A DNA stretch of 64,000 nucleotides from Devosia chinhatensis. GTDB taxonomy: Bacteria > Pseudomonadota > Alphaproteobacteria > Rhizobiales > Devosiaceae. The translations under genes were made by a program, and so were the position numbers. The stretch is taken from the NCBI RefSeq assembly GCF_000969445.1, contig NZ_JZEY01000061.1:248001-312000 (forward strand). The letters are read 5' to 3'. Each line of letters starts with the position of its first letter. Positions within the stretch are counted from its first letter, which is position 1. This document shows, piece after piece, positions 51,823 through 61,251 of this stretch. Below the pieces are notes generated by a model. It was not told the origin of the DNA and made no database searches. It worked only from the letters and a program-made list of their open reading frames with translations.

Positions 51823-53487
51823 ATGGTCGGAACCCAGAGTGGTGGCGTGGACAGTCTGACCAACCTCATCAACCGCATCGGCATGCCGCGCCTGGCAGCC
51901 ATGGCCATCGTGGCCGTGTTGATGCTCGGTTTTTTCGGCTTCCTGATCATGCGGGCGCAAACCCCGCAGATGGCGCCGCTCTATTCAGGGCTGAGCCTGG
52001 AGGATTCTTCCTCCATCATCACCGAATTGCAGACGCTCAACATTCCCTATGAACTGCGCGGTGAAGGCGACACCATCCTGGTCCCGCGCGATCAGATCAC
52101 CACGACCCGCATGTCGCTGGCCGGCCAGGGCCTGCCGCAGCGCGGTCAGGTCGGCTACGAGATCTTCGATCAACAATCGACGCTGGGCGCCACCAGCTTC
52201 GTACAGAACATCAACAATGTGCGTGCTCTCGAAGGCGAGCTTGCCCGCACCATCAGCTCGCTCAATCGCATCAAGGGCGCGCGGGTGCACCTGGTCCTGC
52301 CCGAGCGCGAACTGTTCCGCCGCGAGCGCAAGGACCCCTCCGCCTCCATCGTGCTATCGGTGCGCGGTGCGCTGGCCGGCGGGGAAATCCGCGCCATCCA
52401 GCACCTCGTCGCCTCCGCCATCGAAGGGTTGAGCCCCTCGCGCGTTTCCATCGTCGACGACCAGGGCAATCTTCTGGCCTCGGGCAGCGGCGAAGACGAA
52501 GCGGGCATCATCTCGGCCCAGAGCGACGAGCGCCGGCTGGGCATCGAAAACCGCCTGCGCACTCGCATCGAGGATATGCTGGCCAATGTGGTCGGCGCCG
52601 GCCGCGCCCGCGTCGAAGTGGCTGCCGATATCGACCTCAATCGCTCCACCACCACCGAGGAACGCTTCGATCCCGACGGGCAGGTGGTGCGCTCGACCCA
52701 GACGCGCGACAGCGAAAACCTGAGCGGAGCCAATTCCGGCCAGGTTACCGTGGCCAATGAATTGCCCGGCGCCAGCCAGGATGCCGCCAGCCAGGGCGCG
52801 ACTGAACAGGGCACCTCCAACGAGGAAATCGTCAATTACGAGATTTCCAAGACCACCCAGACGGCCGTGACAGAAGCCGGCGCGATCAAGCGGCTTTCCG
52901 TGGCCGTGGTGGTCGACGGCACCTATGCCGATGACGGCGCCGGCAACCAGACCTATACCCCGCGCAGCGCCGACGAAATCAACCAGCTGCTGACCCTCGT
53001 CCGCTCCGCTGCCGGCTTCAATGCCGATCGCGGCGACAGCGTCGAGGTCATCAACATGCAGTTCGCGGAGCGGCCCGACCTGCTGGCGCCCGGCACCGAC
53101 CAGAATGCGGGCCTGCTCGACTTTACCCGCGACGACCTGATGAGCGGCGCCGAAATGGCGGTGACCCTGCTCATCGCGCTGGCGCTGGTGTTCTTCGTCA
53201 TGCGGCCGCTCATCAAGAAGGCGCTGACCCCCGAAACCCAGCCGCTCGCCCTGCCCGCCGCCGCCGAGCTCGGCCAGAACGGCACGCTGCTGGCCGATGG
53301 CAGCGTCGCCAACCAGCCCGAGACCCTCCCAGAAGTGCCCAGGGACAAGACCCCCGCCTGGGTGGCCAACGCCAAGTCCATGGGCGAGACCCAGCTCCAG
53401 ACGCTCAAGACCGTGGGCAATCTGGTCGAAGAAAATCCCAAGCAGGCCGCGCTCATCGTGCGCGACTGGCTCGGTAGCGCAGCGTAA
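51823..53487 (+). CDS. fliF: Flagellar M-ring protein FliF
   Basis: This protein of about 554 residues forms the MS ring in the inner membrane. There is one helix near the N-terminus ([18 protein letters not shown]). A periplasmic YscJ-like part follows (M-A-P-L-Y-S-G-L and [15 protein letters not shown]), then a second helix ([12 protein letters not shown]) and a cytoplasmic tail that grips FliG. A TTG at 51763 would add 20 residues but leaves no room for a transcript from the CtrA box; ATG 51823 has a weak ribosome site. It is first of fliF-fliG-fliH-fliN-flbD-flhA. Confidence 0.93.
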   Translation: MVGTQSGGVDSLTNLINRIGMPRLAAMAIVAVLMLGFFGFLIMRAQTPQMAPLYSGLSLEDSSSIITELQTLNIPYELRGEGDTILVPRDQITTTRMSLAGQGLPQRGQVGYEIFDQQSTLGATSFVQNINNVRALEGELARTISSLNRIKGARVHLVLPERELFRRERKDPSASIVLSVRGALAGGEIRAIQHLVASAIEGLSPSRVSIVDDQGNLLASGSGEDEAGIISAQSDERRLGIENRLRTRIEDMLANVVGAGRARVEVAADIDLNRSTTTEERFDPDGQVVRSTQTRDSENLSGANSGQVTVANELPGASQDAASQGATEQGTSNEEIVNYEISKTTQTAVTEAGAIKRLSVAVVVDGTYADDGAGNQTYTPRSADEINQLLTLVRSAAGFNADRGDSVEVINMQFAERPDLLAPGTDQNAGLLDFTRDDLMSGAEMAVTLLIALALVFFVMRPLIKKALTPETQPLALPAAAELGQNGTLLADGSVANQPETLPEVPRDKTPAWVANAKSMGETQLQTLKTVGNLVEENPKQAALIVRDWLGSAA

Positions 53488-53492
53488 GTCCG

Positions 53493-54569
53493 ATGGCCCT
53501 GGTTTCCCAATCCCTCCCCGACGACGAAAAGCTCCTCTCGGCCGGCCGGCAATTGCAGGTGGGCGGGGAAAACCGCGTGCTCAAGGGCGACGAAAAGGCG
53601 GCGGCGCTGATGCTGGCGCTCGGCCCCGATTACGGCAAGCCCATCTTCGAGGAACTGGACGAACTCGAGATCCGCCAGCTCTCGCGCGCCATGGCGCGGC
53701 TGGGCCCGATCACCCAGGAAATGCTCGACGACCTGATGATCGAATTCGTCACCACCGTGTCCTCGAACGGCTCGCTCTCGGGCAATACCGACTCGACCGA
53801 GCGCCTGCTGCTCTCCTTCCTGCCGCAGGAGAAGGTGGACGCGATCATGGAGGAAATCCGCGGTCCGGCCGGGCGCAACATGTGGGAAAAGCTCTCCAAC
53901 GTGCAGGCCGACGTGCTCGCCGCCTATCTCAAAAACGAATATCCCCAGACCATCGCGGTGGTCCTCTCCAAGATCGCCACCGAGCATGCCAGCAAGGTGC
54001 TGGCCGTGCTGCCCGAGGAACTGGCCATGGACGTGGTGCAGCGCATGCTCGGCCTCGACCCTGTGCAGAAGGAAATCCTCGAAAAGATCGAGATGACCCT
54101 GCGCACCGAATTCATGTCGACGCTCAATCACCAGAAGCGCCGCGACAGCCATGAGCAGATGGCGGAAATCTTCAACGCCTTCGATCGCCAGACCGAAGCG
54201 CGCTTCATTACCAGCCTCGAAGAAGTCAACCGCGACGATGCCGACCGCATCAAGCAGCTGATGTTCACCTTCGAGGATCTGGCCCGGCTCGAAATGTCCT
54301 CGATCCAGACGCTGCTGTCCAAGCTCGACAAGCGCGAACTGGCCCTGGCGCTCAAGGGCGCCAACGAGCAGGTCAAGGAATCCTTCTTCAAGAACATGTC
54401 CGGCCGCGCCGCCAAGCTGTTGCAGGACGACATGGCCGATATGGGCCCGGTGCGGCTCAAGGACGTGGACGAGGCCCAGACCCGCATGGTCGGCATCGCC
54501 AAGGACCTCGCCGCCAAGGGCGAGATCGTCATCCTCAAGACCAAGTCCGACGACCAGATGGTGGCGTAA
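53493..54569 (+). CDS. fliG: Flagellar motor switch protein FliG
   Basis: This 358-residue switch and torque protein sits under the MS ring. It has three helical parts: the FliF-binding part ([15 protein letters not shown]), the middle ARM repeat around [11 protein letters not shown], and the C-terminal torque helix. The E-H-x-x-K family spacing E-H-A-S-K-V-L and charged residues in [13 protein letters not shown] are conserved. It starts five bases after fliF. Confidence 0.95.
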   Translation: MALVSQSLPDDEKLLSAGRQLQVGGENRVLKGDEKAAALMLALGPDYGKPIFEELDELEIRQLSRAMARLGPITQEMLDDLMIEFVTTVSSNGSLSGNTDSTERLLLSFLPQEKVDAIMEEIRGPAGRNMWEKLSNVQADVLAAYLKNEYPQTIAVVLSKIATEHASKVLAVLPEELAMDVVQRMLGLDPVQKEILEKIEMTLRTEFMSTLNHQKRRDSHEQMAEIFNAFDRQTEARFITSLEEVNRDDADRIKQLMFTFEDLARLEMSSIQTLLSKLDKRELALALKGANEQVKESFFKNMSGRAAKLLQDDMADMGPVRLKDVDEAQTRMVGIAKDLAAKGEIVILKTKSDDQMVA

Positions 54570-54572
54570 GAC

Positions 54573-55247
54573 ATGGCCCAGCTTGCCCGCTTCACCTTCG
54601 ATCTCAACCTGGAAGACGGAACCCGCGCCGCCCGCCCGGCCAACGATCCACCCCAGTCGCTGCCGATGGTCGGCATTCCCGAGGACGTGGTCGCCCAGCT
54701 GGTGGCTGCAGCGCGCCAGGAAGCCTATGCCGAGGGCATGGCCGCCGGGCAGCGCAATGCCGCCAATACGGCAACCCAGACCATCGCCGCCGCTTCGGGC
54801 ACCCTGGCCACCCAGGCCGGCCCGATGGCTGCCGCGCTCGACGAGGCAATGGCCCGCCATCGCAGCGAAGCGGTGGAACTGGCGCTCGGGATCGGCCGCA
54901 AGCTCGCCCTGCACCTGGTCGCCCGCTATCCGCAGGCCGAACTCGAGGCGCTGGTGTCGGAATGCCTCTCGAGCCTGGGCGGGGTGCCGCACCTGGTTAT
55001 CCGCTGCCATCCGGACCTGGCCGACGCCATTCGCGACAATGCCACCGCGCAGATGGCCCATTCCGGCTTTTCGGGGCGCCTGGTGGTGATGGGCGACCCC
55101 GACATTCGCCTGGGCGACGGGCGGATCGAATGGGTCGATGGCGGCGTCGTCCGCGACATCGCCCAGACCGCCCGCGAAATCGACCGGCAGATCACGTCCT
55201 ATCTTTCGGCTCACGGCCGCCATGATGACGAGGAGAACGGGGCATGA
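54573..55247 (+). CDS. fliH: FliH-like flagellar export stator protein
   Basis: This 224-residue protein should bind the ATPase FliI and hold it at the export gate. It starts A-R-F-T-F-D-L-N-L-E-D-G and has a helical A/Q-rich middle (residues about 60-95). The C-terminal domain has I-G-R-K-L-A-L-H-L-V and L-V-I-R-C-H-P-D-L-A, which resembles FliH/YscL. Similarity to known FliH is loose; position between fliG and fliN (as flbE in Caulobacter) supports the call. It ends in a four-base overlap (ATGA) with fliN. Confidence 0.85.
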   Translation: MAQLARFTFDLNLEDGTRAARPANDPPQSLPMVGIPEDVVAQLVAAARQEAYAEGMAAGQRNAANTATQTIAAASGTLATQAGPMAAALDEAMARHRSEAVELALGIGRKLALHLVARYPQAELEALVSECLSSLGGVPHLVIRCHPDLADAIRDNATAQMAHSGFSGRLVVMGDPDIRLGDGRIEWVDGGVVRDIAQTAREIDRQITSYLSAHGRHDDEENGA

Positions 55248-55588
55248 CCGATCCCCAAGACGACATCACCACCACCGAAGGCCTCAGCTTCGACGCCATG
55301 GAGCCCAATGCCCGCGAGGACATTACCGAGCTTCATATCGAGCGCAATGCCGCAGACCTCGAAGCCGTCTTCGACGTGCCCGTGCGCGTCTCGGTCGTCC
55401 TGGGCCGCACCAAGATGCCGGTGTCGCAATTGCTCAAGCTCGACACGGGCGCGGTGATCGAACTCGACCGACAGGTTGGCGAGGCCGTGGAAATCTACAT
55501 CAACGACCGCCTGGTCGCCCGTGGGGAAATCGTGCTGGTCGAAGACCGGCTCGGCGTCACCATGACCGAAATCATCAAGCCCCAATAG
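55244..55588 (+). CDS. fliN: Flagellar motor switch protein FliN
   Basis: This 114-residue protein forms the lower C-ring. The SpoA core is complete: V-F-D-V-P-V-R-V-S-V-V-L-G-R-T-K-M-P-V-S-Q-L-L-K-L, then V-I-E-L-D-R, and I-Y-I-N-D-R-L-V-A-R-G-E-I-V-L-V. The short acidic N-terminal tail is usual in this group. It overlaps fliH by four bases and precedes flbD by 11. Confidence 0.95.
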   Translation: MTDPQDDITTTEGLSFDAMEPNAREDITELHIERNAADLEAVFDVPVRVSVVLGRTKMPVSQLLKLDTGAVIELDRQVGEAVEIYINDRLVARGEIVLVEDRLGVTMTEIIKPQ

Positions 55589-55599
55589 GGAGCATCATC

Positions 55600-56967
55600 A
55601 TGCGCCTGCTCATCATCGGAGCCCTGGAAGGCCAGCTCTCGACCGCTACCAAAATGGCCATGGACGGGGGCGCCAAGGTGGCCCATGCCCCCTCGATCGA
55701 GATCGGCCTGGCGGCCCTGCGCGCCGGCAAGGGCGCCGACCTGCTCCTGGTCGACGTGATGATGGATATTGCCGGCCTGATCGCCGGGCTCGAAGGCGAG
55801 CGCATCGCCATTCCCGTCGTCGCCTGCGGCGTCGAGACCAATGCAGCGGCCGCCGTCAATGCCATCCGCGCCGGCGCCAAGGAATATATCCCCCTGCCCC
55901 CCGATGCCGAGCTGATCGCTGCCGTGATCGCCGCCGTGGCGCGGGAAAGCTCGGACTTCCTCTACCGCGACCCGGCCATGGAGCGTGTGGTGAAGATGGC
56001 CGAGCAGATTGCCGGCTCGGAAGCCTCGATCCTCATCACCGGGGAAAGCGGCACCGGCAAGGAAGTCGTGGCCAAGTTTGTCCATGCCCGGTCCCGCCGC
56101 GCCAACAAGCCATTCATTTCCATCAATTGCGCCGCCATCCCCGAGGCGCTGCTGGAAAGCGAATTGTTTGGCCACGAAAAGGGCGCCTTTACCGGCGCCG
56201 TCGCCCGGCGCATCGGCAAGTTCGAGGAAGCCTCGGGCGGCACGCTCCTGCTCGATGAAATCTCCGAAATGGACGTGCGGCTGCAGGCCAAGCTGCTGCG
56301 CGCCATCCAGGAGCGCGTCATCGACCGGGTCGGCGGCACCAAGCCGGTGCCCGTCGACATCCGCATCCTCGCCACCTCCAACCGCAATCTGAACGAGGCT
56401 GTGCGTGAAGGCAGCTTCCGCGAAGACCTGCTGTTCCGCCTCAACGTGGTCAATCTCCGGCTCCCCGCCCTGCGCGACCGCCCCGGCGACATCGTCGCGC
56501 TGTCCGAGCATTTCGTGGCCAAATATGCTAAGGCCAATGGCATTCCGCCCCGTGCGCTCTCGGCAGCGGCGCGCGAGGCTCTGGTCAAGGCACCCTGGCC
56601 GGGCAATGTGCGGGAACTGGAAAATACCCTGCACCGCGCCGTGCTGCTGTCCTCTGGCGATACGATCGAACCCGAAGCGATCGTTTTGCCCGACGGCATG
56701 GGCCTGGCTGAAGCGGCCAGGGCGACCAGCCCCGCTGCCATGGCAGCGCAGACCGCCGAGGCCATGAACCGGGCGTTGGTCGGCCGTACCGTGGCCGACG
56801 TCGAACGCGACCTCATCCTCGACACGCTGGACCACACCTTGGGCAACCGCACCCATGCGGCCACTATCCTCGGCATTTCGATCCGTACGCTGCGCAACAA
56901 GCTCAACCAATATGCCGACGAGGGCGTTGCCGTGCCCGAACCCGGCGAAAAGCGGGGTGCGGCGTAA
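55600..56967 (+). CDS. flbD: Sigma-54-dependent flagellar regulator FlbD
   Basis: This 455-residue activator has a receiver-like N-domain, an AAA+ domain and a Fis-type DNA-binding end. Walker A is G-E-S-G-T-G-K-E at 148-155, the sigma-54 loop G-A-F-T-G-A at 195-200, and the late helix H-A-A-T-I-L-G-I-S-I-R-T-L-R-N-K. The receiver keeps an Asp near residue 52 but lacks the N-terminal acidic pair, as FlbD does, so it need not be phosphorylated. It closely matches Caulobacter FlbD. The fliK promoter is a probable target. GGAG stands before the ATG at 55600. Confidence 0.94.
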   Translation: MRLLIIGALEGQLSTATKMAMDGGAKVAHAPSIEIGLAALRAGKGADLLLVDVMMDIAGLIAGLEGERIAIPVVACGVETNAAAAVNAIRAGAKEYIPLPPDAELIAAVIAAVARESSDFLYRDPAMERVVKMAEQIAGSEASILITGESGTGKEVVAKFVHARSRRANKPFISINCAAIPEALLESELFGHEKGAFTGAVARRIGKFEEASGGTLLLDEISEMDVRLQAKLLRAIQERVIDRVGGTKPVPVDIRILATSNRNLNEAVREGSFREDLLFRLNVVNLRLPALRDRPGDIVALSEHFVAKYAKANGIPPRALSAAAREALVKAPWPGNVRELENTLHRAVLLSSGDTIEPEAIVLPDGMGLAEAARATSPAAMAAQTAEAMNRALVGRTVADVERDLILDTLDHTLGNRTHAATILGISIRTLRNKLNQYADEGVAVPEPGEKRGAA

Positions 56968-56979
56968 GCCAGTACCGAG

Positions 56980-59124
56980 ATGACCGACATCCCATCCAGC
57001 CGCCCCTCGGGCTTCGAGCCGCCCAGCGTCGCAACGGTCCTCAACACCCTGCGCTCGGGCGACATTGCCCTGGCCGCAGGCGTGATGGGCCTGATCGTCA
57101 TCCTGATCGTGCCGATGCCGCCGCTCCTGGTGGACATGCTCCTGGCGATCTCGATCGTCTTTTCGGTCATGATCATGATGACGGCGCTGTTCATCCAGAA
57201 GCCGCTGGAATTTTCCGCCTTTCCCACGGTGCTGCTGATCGCCACCATGCTGCGGCTGGGCCTGAGCCTGGCCACGACGCGCCTCATTCTGGCCGAGGGT
57301 CACAACGGCACCGCGGCCGCGGGCCATGTCATCGAGGCCTTCGGCAATTTCGTCACCCGCGGCAATTTCGTCATCGGGACGGTGATCTTCCTCATCCTGA
57401 TGATCGTGAACTTCATCGTCATCACCAAGGGTTCGGGTCGTATCGCCGAAGTGGCCGCCCGCTTCAGCCTCGACGCCATGCCCGGCAAGCAGATGGCCAT
57501 CGACGCCGACCTCAGCGCGGGCCTGATCGACGAGGACACCGCCAAGAAGCGCCGGGCCGAACTCGAGGGCGAAAGCGCCTTTTTCGGTAACATGGACGGT
57601 GCGTCAAAATTCGTGCGCGGCGACGCCATTGCCGGCCTCATCATCACCTTCATCAACATTGCCGCAGGCATGTTGATCGGCATGCTGCAGGAAGGCCTGA
57701 GCTTTCAGGAGGCCAGCAGCGTCTATACCCTGCTCACCATCGGTGACGGCCTCGTCAGCCAGATTCCGGCACTGATCGTTTCGACCGCAGCGGGTATCCT
57801 GGTGTCGAAGTCCGGCGTGACCGGCGCCGCCGACAAGGCACTGACCAAGCAATTTGCCGGCTATCCGCGTGCCCTGGGCATGTCCTCGGCCGTCATGGGC
57901 GCCCTGGCCTTCCTGCCCGGCATGCCCATGCTGCCGTTCCTGGCCCTGGCCGGCGGCGTTGGCTATGCCGCCTACCGCGCCGGCAAGTCCAAGCAGGTGC
58001 GCGACGAGACCGAAGCCGCCGAAGTTCTCGCCAAGGCTGCAGCCGGTCCCATGGGCACACCGGGCGCGCCTGCCCAGCCCAGCGAACCGCCGATCACCGA
58101 CGCCCTCAAGATCGACGATCTGAAGCTTGAACTGGGCTATGGCCTGCTCAGCCTGGTCAAGGAAGACGAGAACGGCACCGACCGGCTGACCGAGCAGATC
58201 AAGGCCCTGCGCCGCCAGCTCGCCCTGGAACTGGGCTTCGTGATGCCGCCGGTGCGCATTCTCGACAACATGCAGCTCGAGCCCAATGACTACAAGGTGC
58301 GCATCAAGGAAGTGGAATCGGGCGCCGGCCAGATCTATGCCAACCAGCTCATGGTCATGGACCCCTATGGCAACCAGATCGACCTGCCGGGTACCCATAC
58401 CACCGAGCCGACCTTCGGACTGCCGGCGACCTGGATCGAGCCGGCCTTGCGCGACGAGGCCGAATTGCGGGGCCTTTCGATCATCGATCCCTCAACGGTG
58501 ATCTCGACGCACCTGACCGAAATCCTCAAGGCCAATGTCGCCGACCTTCTGAGCTACGCCAATGTGCAGAGCCTGCTGTCCGGCCTGCCCAAGGACCAGC
58601 AGAAACTGGTGGAAGACATCGTGCCGAGCATGATCACGGTATCGGGCCTGCAGCGCGTGCTACAATCGCTGCTGACCGAACGCATTTCCATCCGCGACCT
58701 GTCCTCGATCCTGGAGGCCGTCGCCGAGATTGCCGGCAATGGCCGCTCGGTGCAGACCATCACCGAGCACGTGCGCTCGCGGCTGTCGCGGCAGATCTGC
58801 GCCGCCAATCTGGGACCCGATGGCAATTTGCCGTTGCTGACGCTGTCCCCGCAATGGGAACGCGACTTTGCCGAGGCCATGGTGGGCGCGGGCGAGGACA
58901 GGCACCTGGCCATGGCGCCGAGCAAGCTGCAGCAATTCATCGGCGCCGTGCAGACCGGCTACGAAAAGGCCGCGCAGATGGGGGAAATCCCGGTCTTGAT
59001 CACCTCGCCCTCGATCCGTCCGCAGGTGCGCTCCATCATCGAGCGGTTCCGGCCGCAGACCGTGATCATGAGCCAGAACGAAGTGCACCCGCGCATTCGC
59101 CTCAAAACCGTGGGCAGCGTCTAG
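56980..59124 (+). CDS. flhA: Flagellar export gate protein FlhA
   Basis: This 714-residue protein is the large subunit of the type III export gate. It has eight hydrophobic helices in the first 330 residues, with the conserved loop R-I-A-E-V-A-A-R-F-S-L-D-A-M-P-G-K-Q-M-A and D-A-D-L-S-A-G-L-I-D. The cytoplasmic C-half that docks chaperones holds P-P-V-R-I-L-D-N and P-T-F-G-L-P-A-T-W-I. It ends I-R-L-K-T-V-G-S-V. Last gene of the fliF operon, 12 bases after flbD. Confidence 0.97.
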   Translation: MTDIPSSRPSGFEPPSVATVLNTLRSGDIALAAGVMGLIVILIVPMPPLLVDMLLAISIVFSVMIMMTALFIQKPLEFSAFPTVLLIATMLRLGLSLATTRLILAEGHNGTAAAGHVIEAFGNFVTRGNFVIGTVIFLILMIVNFIVITKGSGRIAEVAARFSLDAMPGKQMAIDADLSAGLIDEDTAKKRRAELEGESAFFGNMDGASKFVRGDAIAGLIITFINIAAGMLIGMLQEGLSFQEASSVYTLLTIGDGLVSQIPALIVSTAAGILVSKSGVTGAADKALTKQFAGYPRALGMSSAVMGALAFLPGMPMLPFLALAGGVGYAAYRAGKSKQVRDETEAAEVLAKAAAGPMGTPGAPAQPSEPPITDALKIDDLKLELGYGLLSLVKEDENGTDRLTEQIKALRRQLALELGFVMPPVRILDNMQLEPNDYKVRIKEVESGAGQIYANQLMVMDPYGNQIDLPGTHTTEPTFGLPATWIEPALRDEAELRGLSIIDPSTVISTHLTEILKANVADLLSYANVQSLLSGLPKDQQKLVEDIVPSMITVSGLQRVLQSLLTERISIRDLSSILEAVAEIAGNGRSVQTITEHVRSRLSRQICAANLGPDGNLPLLTLSPQWERDFAEAMVGAGEDRHLAMAPSKLQQFIGAVQTGYEKAAQMGEIPVLITSPSIRPQVRSIIERFRPQTVIMSQNEVHPRIRLKTVGSV

Positions 59125-59127
59125 ACG

Positions 59128-59158
59128 AAAAAGGGGAGCGACCCAATGGACGCTCCCC
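59128..59158 (-). terminator. Terminator between flhA and the convergent DUF2934 gene
   Basis: GGGGAGCG / CGCTCCCC is an eight-base stem with a ten-base loop. On the minus strand it is followed by five T, so it ends the DUF2934 transcript; on the plus strand it may serve flhA with less strength. Confidence 0.75.
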
Positions 59159-59179
59159 GGATAACTCGACCGCCAGTTC

Positions 59180-59374
59180 TCAGGCTATGCCGCCCGGCAC
59201 CAGCGGCGGCTTCCTGATCTCGCTGCGATCCTCGGACACATCGGCTTCGCCCTGTTCGGCCAGTTCCAGTTCGGCCGCGTACCAGAATTCCTCCTCGCGG
59301 CCCTCGGGCTGGCCGGCCGCATCCCAGAGCTGGAAAGCGCGGTCGCGAATTTTCTGCTCGTCGATATTGTGCAT
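59180..59374 (-). CDS. DUF2934 family small protein
   Basis: This 64-residue protein starts M-H-N-I-D-E-Q-K-I-R-D-R-A and has the family pattern A-F-Q-L-W-D-A-A-G-Q-P-E-G-R-E-E-E-F-W-Y. The tail is acidic then Pro/Gly. The family is frequent in rhizobia with no known role. The start has GAGGAGG six bases upstream, which rules out longer frames that stay open to 59611. Confidence 0.85.
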   Translation of the reverse strand: MHNIDEQKIRDRAFQLWDAAGQPEGREEEFWYAAELELAEQGEADVSEDRSEIRKPPLVPGGIA

Positions 59375-59496
59375 GGCACTCCTCCTCATCACCATGCAGT
59401 AACGGAGCAGAAGCTTTGCGGTTGCTGACGGAACGCGGATGTGAGGCGCGGCATTATCTGGCCACGTCGGGCCCCCGAGGGCCGGGAGACAGCAGC

Positions 59497-60588
59497 ATGA
59501 AACTCTTCGCCTGCGATCATTGCGGCAACAGCGTCTATTTCGAAAACGCCCTCTGCGAAAATTGCGGCCATGCCCTTGGCTATGCCGCCGAGCATAATGC
59601 TCTGGTGTCACTCAATGCGGAGAACGGTGTCTGGACCAGTCCCGCCCTTGAGGGCGAGGCCTATGTCTATTGCGCCAATGCGACCCATGGCGCCTGTAAC
59701 TGGCTCGTGCCCGCCCAGCCCGGCGGCGACGTCTATTGCGTGGCCTGTCGGCACAATGAAACCATTCCTCCCATCGGCGACCCTCTGCACCTCTTGCAAT
59801 GGCAGGCCATCGAGCGTGCCAAGAAGCGCCTGTTCTATTCGCTGCTGCGGCTGGGATTGCCGCTGCACACGCGCAACGAGGACGGATTGCATGGCCTGGC
59901 CTTCCGCTTTCTCGCCGACGACCAGACTGCCTTCGAGCGGGTAATGACCGGGCATGACAACGGCATCATCACCATTGCGCTGGCCGAGGCCGACGACGCC
60001 GAACGGGAACGCCGCCGCGTCGGTATGGGCGAGCCCTACCGTACGCTGCTGGGCCATTTCCGCCACGAAATCGGACACCATTACTGGGACCTGCTGGTCG
60101 ATGGCACGCCGGCGCTGGAGCAGTTCCGCACGCTGTTCGGCGACGAGCGGGAAGATTATGGCGCTGCCCTGGGCACCTATTACGCCAATGGCGCGCCTCT
60201 GGGCTGGGAGCAGAACCATATCAGCGCCTATGCCACCGCCCACCCCTGGGAAGACTTTGCCGAAAGCTTCGCCCATTACCTGCACATCACCGATACGGTG
60301 GAAATGGCAGCCTCCTTCGGCCTGCGGGCGCGTCCCAGCACAAGGGACGACAAGCTCGTCGTGCCCGCGATCACCTTCGACCCCTATATGGCCCCCGACA
60401 TGGGCGCCATCGTCGATCAATGGATCCCCCTGGCGGGACTGATCAACAATCTCAATCGCGCCGTGGGCCAGCCCGATGCCTATCCCTTCATCCTGACGCC
60501 GCCGGTGATCGAAAAGCTGGGATTCATCAACGGCCTCATTCACCAGGCGCCCTCGCTGCAGCATCTTTCTGCGCTGGAGAGAATATAG
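59497..60588 (+). CDS. Zinc-ribbon putative metallopeptidase
   Basis: This 363-residue protein has paired zinc-ribbon cysteines at the N-terminus (C6-x2-C9 and C20-x2-C23) and a second set at C59, C67 and C81-x2-C84. A peptidase motif H190-E-I-G-H194-H-Y follows, with a late E in W-E-D-F-A-E-S-F-A-H-Y that could be the third zinc ligand. It matches the family of putative zinc-binding peptidases of unknown substrate. Cytoplasmic, without signal peptide. GGGAG lies before the ATG at 59497; earlier frame starts have none. Confidence 0.82.
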   Translation: MKLFACDHCGNSVYFENALCENCGHALGYAAEHNALVSLNAENGVWTSPALEGEAYVYCANATHGACNWLVPAQPGGDVYCVACRHNETIPPIGDPLHLLQWQAIERAKKRLFYSLLRLGLPLHTRNEDGLHGLAFRFLADDQTAFERVMTGHDNGIITIALAEADDAERERRRVGMGEPYRTLLGHFRHEIGHHYWDLLVDGTPALEQFRTLFGDEREDYGAALGTYYANGAPLGWEQNHISAYATAHPWEDFAESFAHYLHITDTVEMAASFGLRARPSTRDDKLVVPAITFDPYMAPDMGAIVDQWIPLAGLINNLNRAVGQPDAYPFILTPPVIEKLGFINGLIHQAPSLQHLSALERI

Positions 60589-60624
60589 GCCGAGATTGTC
60601 GCCCCTGACGCCAGCCGCTAGAAT

Positions 60625-61089
60625 ATGGGCATGTCGACCATCACCATTCTATCCGTTCCCGCCTTCTCCACCCTCTGCAACGCCGCCTTTGCCCTGCGGC
60701 GCGAAGTCTTCGTCTGGGAACAAAAGGTTCCCCAGGAAGAAGAGCACGACGCCTATGACCTGAGCGCCACGCACTTCGTCGCGCTCGCCGACGGGGAAGT
60801 GGTTGGGACGCTGCGGCTGATCACTCTCGACGAGCATGTCAAGATCGGCCGGGTCGCGGTACGCATGGCCTATCGCGGCCGCGGCATTGCCCGTTCGATG
60901 ATCGACACGGCGATGGACCATGCCCGCAAGGCCGGGCGTGACCGCTTCTATCTCACCGCGCAATCGGACAAGCTCGGTTTCTACGAGAGCCTGGGCTTTG
61001 TTGCCTTCGGTCCGGAAATCATCGATGGCGGCATGCCGCACCGGGCCATGCGCGACTACGACAAGCACAGCGCTGTGCTCGTCGATTGA
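60625..61089 (+). CDS. GNAT-family N-acetyltransferase (ElaA-like)
   Basis: This 154-residue enzyme has the acetyl-CoA pattern I-G-R-V-A-V-R-M-A-Y-R-G-R-G-I-A-R-S-M near the middle, with A-L-R-R-E-V-F-V-W-E-Q-K-V-P at the start. That opening, the D-x-x-D/Y-x-x-x-A-x-H stretch and the G-F-x-x-x-G-P-E-I/F end place it near YjdJ/ElaA enzymes. The target is unknown. Either ATG 60625 or ATG 60631 can start it; no strong ribosome site is seen. Confidence 0.87.
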   Translation: MGMSTITILSVPAFSTLCNAAFALRREVFVWEQKVPQEEEHDAYDLSATHFVALADGEVVGTLRLITLDEHVKIGRVAVRMAYRGRGIARSMIDTAMDHARKAGRDRFYLTAQSDKLGFYESLGFVAFGPEIIDGGMPHRAMRDYDKHSAVLVD

Positions 61090-61251
61090 GCCCTGCGCAT
61101 CAGGGTTCCCCCAAAGGAAAGAAAAAAGCTTCGGAACGGCTCGGCGAGTCGAGGCGTTGAGCAGCCATAAATGGGCCGCACGGTACAGCACCGGCAAAGT
61201 TTTGCACCGCACGGCCCTGTTCACCGCAACGATGAACCTTAGGAGCATACA

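Noticed and set aside
52953..55223. A 756-codon open frame on the minus strand
   Set aside because: Antisense to fliF, fliG and fliH; no domain is seen and the sense genes are well supported.
55495..57327. A 610-codon open frame on the minus strand
   Set aside because: Antisense to flbD and flhA; His/Asp/Gly-rich shadow sequence.
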